From Methanobrevibacter sp. (GTDB taxonomy: Archaea; Methanobacteriota; Methanobacteria; Methanobacteriales; Methanobacteriaceae): a stretch of 12,479 bases of DNA. The stretch is taken from the NCBI GenBank assembly GCA_017652345.1, contig JAGCBE010000325.1, forward strand, positions 1-12,479, in the 5' to 3' direction. Shown here in pieces: positions 10,392 through 12,479 of this stretch (position 1 is its first letter; every line of letters starts with the position of its first letter). The notes beneath the pieces were generated by a model. It worked only from the letters and a program-made list of their open reading frames with translations, was not told where the DNA came from and ran no database searches. The translations under genes and the position numbers were made by a program.

Positions 10392-12317
10392 ATGGAAGTA
10401 AGAATCAATCGCAAAAAATACAGAGTTTTTGCTTTTGATATTGAATCTCATAATGACGAAGAATCAATTAAGAATAAAACTACTTCCATGTGGCTAGGCT
10501 GTCTTATTGATGACACAAGTAAGATTGATGAAGAATCATCATATTGCTACACTATGGAAGAAGTTATTAATAAATTAGAGGAATTATCTAATCCAAAGAG
10601 GAGACATGGAGAAAAGAAAAAGCCTACAAAGAATATATGTATATATGTCTATAACTTGAGCTTTGAATGGAGCTTCATGCTCCCTGTATTACTTGAAAAA
10701 GGCTTTAGATTCAAAGAAGCAATAGAAGAGCAAGACGAATATTGCTTCAACACTATCTCAACTCACAGCGTCTCTTCTGTGTGGAATATTAATCTTAAAT
10801 TCTCCGCAAAGAGTGGCAATATCATATTTAGAGATTTAGCAAAAATATATGGCGGCGGATTAGGAAAAGTCGCTAAAGCTTTCAATTTGCCTACGCAAAA
10901 AGGAGAGATAGACTATCGCTTAAATAGGCTTCATGGCTGGATTCCTACAAAAGAAGAAAAAGAATATTGCTTCAAAGATACAAGAATCATTATTGATATT
11001 CTTCTAGAAATGATAAAGAGACAGGACAAATTCTTTTTCTCTTCTATGAGTATGGCTTCCTATTCTATGCGTATGATGATTAAAGAAGGATTTCCACGCT
11101 CTACAAAGCCTATGGCTAAATATAGAGAGTTATACCCTTTATTAGACGAAGAAGAGAGCGCTTTCCTGCGTAATGCTGTGAGCGGCGGAATTACTTACGC
11201 TCCAGAGCGCTGGCAATTCAAAGACATTAAGCAAAGAATAATCCACATTGACGCTCACTCAATGCACCCTTCTAGCGCTTACTTAAATAAATTTGCTTAT
11301 GGAAAAGGAGAGTATAAACTAGGCAAGCCTTATAATTACGCAGATTATTCAAATTGCTGTCATGTCAAAGTAAGCTTCGCAGGAGTAAAGCTTCATAGCG
11401 TCATTAAATTAATAGGCTTCTTATATGTAGAAGATTTTGAATTGACACTATGGGACTTTGAAATTGAGACTATGAAGAAATGCTATGAGAATCTAGAAAT
11501 TGAGTATATAGATTATTATAGATATAAGAAAAAGCCTCTGCCATGGCGAAAGTATTACGCAAAATGTTATTATGCTAGATTACAAGCAAAAGCAAATAAA
11601 GACGCTTTCAATGTGCTTTATTATAAGCTTCTCATGAATAGCTCTTATGGAAAGTCTCTGGAGAATGCTCATTGTGAAGTATTTGAAAATTGTCTTGATG
11701 AAGAAGGAATAATTACTTCAAAAACTTTGAAGAAAAATAAGCCGTCCTATATGAGCGAAGAAGAATGGCGCATTAAAGGAATTAATGCTAAATATACATA
11801 TCTTCCTTATGGTAGTCAAATTCCTGCATATAGCCGCTGTTGTCTCATTGAGCTTGCGCTCAAGATAGGCTTTGAAAAGGTAGTCTATTTTGACACAGAT
11901 TCAATATTCTTTATAGAGGACGAAGAAAGCCTAGCAAATATGAATAAATATATGCCTACGCAAAATTTTCTAGGCGGCTGGGCAATAGAAGAGATTATTG
12001 ACAGAGCGCAATTCACAGCGCCTAAAAGATATAAAGCAGAAGTGGACGGCAAGACATACATTAAAGCAGGCGGAATCAACTTCACTAAATACATTCAAGA
12101 CAAAGCTAAAGAAGAAGGCTTGAATGATTTAGAAGATATTAAAGACTATGTAAATAAGTATCACTTTGACTTTGATGAAATTAATATTGTCTCTTCTATT
12201 TGGAAAGTACAAAGAGCCTTTAGAGTTAAAGGCGGCACTATCATAGAATTTCAAGACAAGGAAATGTCTGTCCCTAAAAAGTATAAAGAAATCTTTGAAA
12301 AGAATAATCCTCAATGA
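10392..12317 (+). CDS. Protein-primed family B DNA polymerase (phi29 gp2-like)
   Basis: A 641-aa enzyme that replicates the linear genome from the terminal protein, with strand displacement and proofreading. Exonuclease motifs: Exo I FDIES (D16, E18), Exo II YNLSFEWSF (N88, with E92 where phi29 has Asp), Exo III YCFKD (Y192, D196). Polymerase: SGGITY at 264-269 (the YxGG-like linker), motif A IDAHSMHPSS (D287), motif B KLLMNSSYG (K412, N416, Y419), motif C YFDTDS (D501, D503), and KRY at 545-547. The extra length between motifs A and B fits the TPR1 and TPR2 insertions of protein-primed enzymes. phi29 polymerase has 575 aa. In motif A the usual Tyr of SLYP is His (H292). No clear ribosome site precedes the ATG, so translation is probably coupled to the terminal protein gene. 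All catalytic acids are present. Confidence 0.97.
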   Translation: MEVRINRKKYRVFAFDIESHNDEESIKNKTTSMWLGCLIDDTSKIDEESSYCYTMEEVINKLEELSNPKRRHGEKKKPTKNICIYVYNLSFEWSFMLPVLLEKGFRFKEAIEEQDEYCFNTISTHSVSSVWNINLKFSAKSGNIIFRDLAKIYGGGLGKVAKAFNLPTQKGEIDYRLNRLHGWIPTKEEKEYCFKDTRIIIDILLEMIKRQDKFFFSSMSMASYSMRMMIKEGFPRSTKPMAKYRELYPLLDEEESAFLRNAVSGGITYAPERWQFKDIKQRIIHIDAHSMHPSSAYLNKFAYGKGEYKLGKPYNYADYSNCCHVKVSFAGVKLHSVIKLIGFLYVEDFELTLWDFEIETMKKCYENLEIEYIDYYRYKKKPLPWRKYYAKCYYARLQAKANKDAFNVLYYKLLMNSSYGKSLENAHCEVFENCLDEEGIITSKTLKKNKPSYMSEEEWRIKGINAKYTYLPYGSQIPAYSRCCLIELALKIGFEKVVYFDTDSIFFIEDEESLANMNKYMPTQNFLGGWAIEEIIDRAQFTAPKRYKAEVDGKTYIKAGGINFTKYIQDKAKEEGLNDLEDIKDYVNKYHFDFDEINIVSSIWKVQRAFRVKGGTIIEFQDKEMSVPKKYKEIFEKNNPQ

Positions 12318-12324
12318 TATATTT

Positions 12325-12364
12325 ATTATAGGTTATAGATTGTCTTTGCAGGCTAACCTATAAT
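12325..12364 (+). repeat. 11-bp hairpin after the polymerase gene, crossing the ITR boundary
   Basis: ATTATAGGTTA (12325-12335) pairs perfectly with TAACCTATAAT (12354-12364) around an 18-nt loop. The inner end of the ITR (12357-12364) supplies most of the 3' arm. It starts 7 nt after the stop codon and stands 8 nt before the terminator, so it may protect the 3' end of the early mRNA or be a DNA site near the repeat junction. Confidence 0.65.
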
Positions 12365-12372
12365 GTCTCCTT

Positions 12373-12409
12373 GCCTTCCACTCCACCACAGGCGGAAGGC
12401 TTTTTATTT
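12373..12409 (+). terminator. Intrinsic terminator of the early operon, inside the right ITR
   Basis: Same element as in the left ITR, here read on the plus strand: stem arms 12373-12379 and 12394-12400, then a T-rich tract at 12401-12409. It lies 55 nt after the DNA polymerase stop codon, so the ITR ends transcription of both arms. Confidence 0.88.
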
Positions 12410-12419
12410 GTCCTTTGCT

Positions 12420-12439
12420 ATTGATGATATATTATCAAT
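12420..12439. repeat. Imperfect 20-bp AT-rich palindrome, right ITR copy
   Basis: Mirror copy of the dyad at 155-174, as expected from the exact inverted repeat. It has the same arms and the same broken pair on each side of the ATATAT centre. Confidence 0.6.
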
Positions 12440-12479
12440 GGTAGCCAGAATCCGCAGCAGCCTATCAAATAGACACGCA

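Larger units (their letters stand above)
12357..12479 (-). repeat. Right inverted terminal repeat, inner 123 bp (clipped by window end)
   Basis: Exact reverse complement of 115-237. The window ends inside the repeat, so about 114 outer bases that should mirror 1-114 are missing. This is a usual assembly result for a linear molecule with long terminal repeats. It holds the outward-facing terminator of the early operon. Confidence 0.97.

Noticed and set aside
11885..12314. Minus-strand open frames under the polymerase gene
   Set aside because: Antisense to catalytic and C-terminal parts of a clear polymerase, with no start signals.
1..12479. tRNA genes, CRISPR arrays, insertion sequences, integrase or attachment sites
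   Set aside because: None seen. No repeated spacer pattern, transposase or recombinase motif, or cloverleaf with a typical T-loop word was found.

Overview
The window looks like a nearly complete genome of a small linear, protein-primed podovirus of the phi29 type (Salasmaviridae/Picovirinae-like), with a low-G+C Gram-positive host (probably Bacillota). The evidence is a family B protein-primed DNA polymerase, the set of packaging ATPase, tail knob, portal, lower collar, scaffold and major capsid protein, strong AGGAGG-type ribosome binding sites, A+T-rich coding sequence, and long inverted terminal repeats (ITRs). Genes read with the standard bacterial code; TGA is used as a stop. At about 12.5 kb it is far smaller than phi29 (19.3 kb).

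Layout: 1-237 is the left ITR. Its inner 123 bases (115-237) are repeated exactly and inverted at 12357-12479. The outer 114 bases are seen only on the left, so the right end is probably clipped and the full genome would be about 12.6 kb. The left arm (7628 down to 239, minus strand) is the late operon: packaging ATPase, tail knob, portal, lower collar, holin-like protein, scaffold, major capsid protein, and an unknown 139-aa protein. A short divergent promoter region at about 7630-7730 separates it from the right arm (7731-12317, plus strand). The right arm is the early/replication operon: small unknown genes, a ribbon-helix-helix regulator, a probable ssDNA-binding protein, a structured RNA, another unknown gene, a probable terminal protein, and the DNA polymerase. 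Each operon runs into its ITR, which carries the same intrinsic terminator, so one repeated element ends both transcription units.

Main discovery candidate: the 145-base gap at 9334-9478 folds by hand into the architecture of the phi29 packaging RNA (pRNA). It has a 10-bp closing helix continued by 7 bp across a 3-nt 5'-side bulge, then a junction with two hairpins. The first hairpin has a 5'-side bulge containing GCUA, and the second has a loop containing the complementary UAGC. These match the A-helix, CE bulge and D loop of phi29 pRNA at nearly the same numbering. Here the RNA would sit inside the early operon, not at the genome end as in phi29.

The genes combine as terminal protein, polymerase and SSB for protein-primed replication from the ITRs; ATPase, portal and candidate pRNA for packaging; scaffold, capsid, collar and knob for the particle; and a holin-like membrane protein for lysis. 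No endolysin is recognisable. All structure and family calls were made by eye from the sequence; no alignments or folding programs were run.
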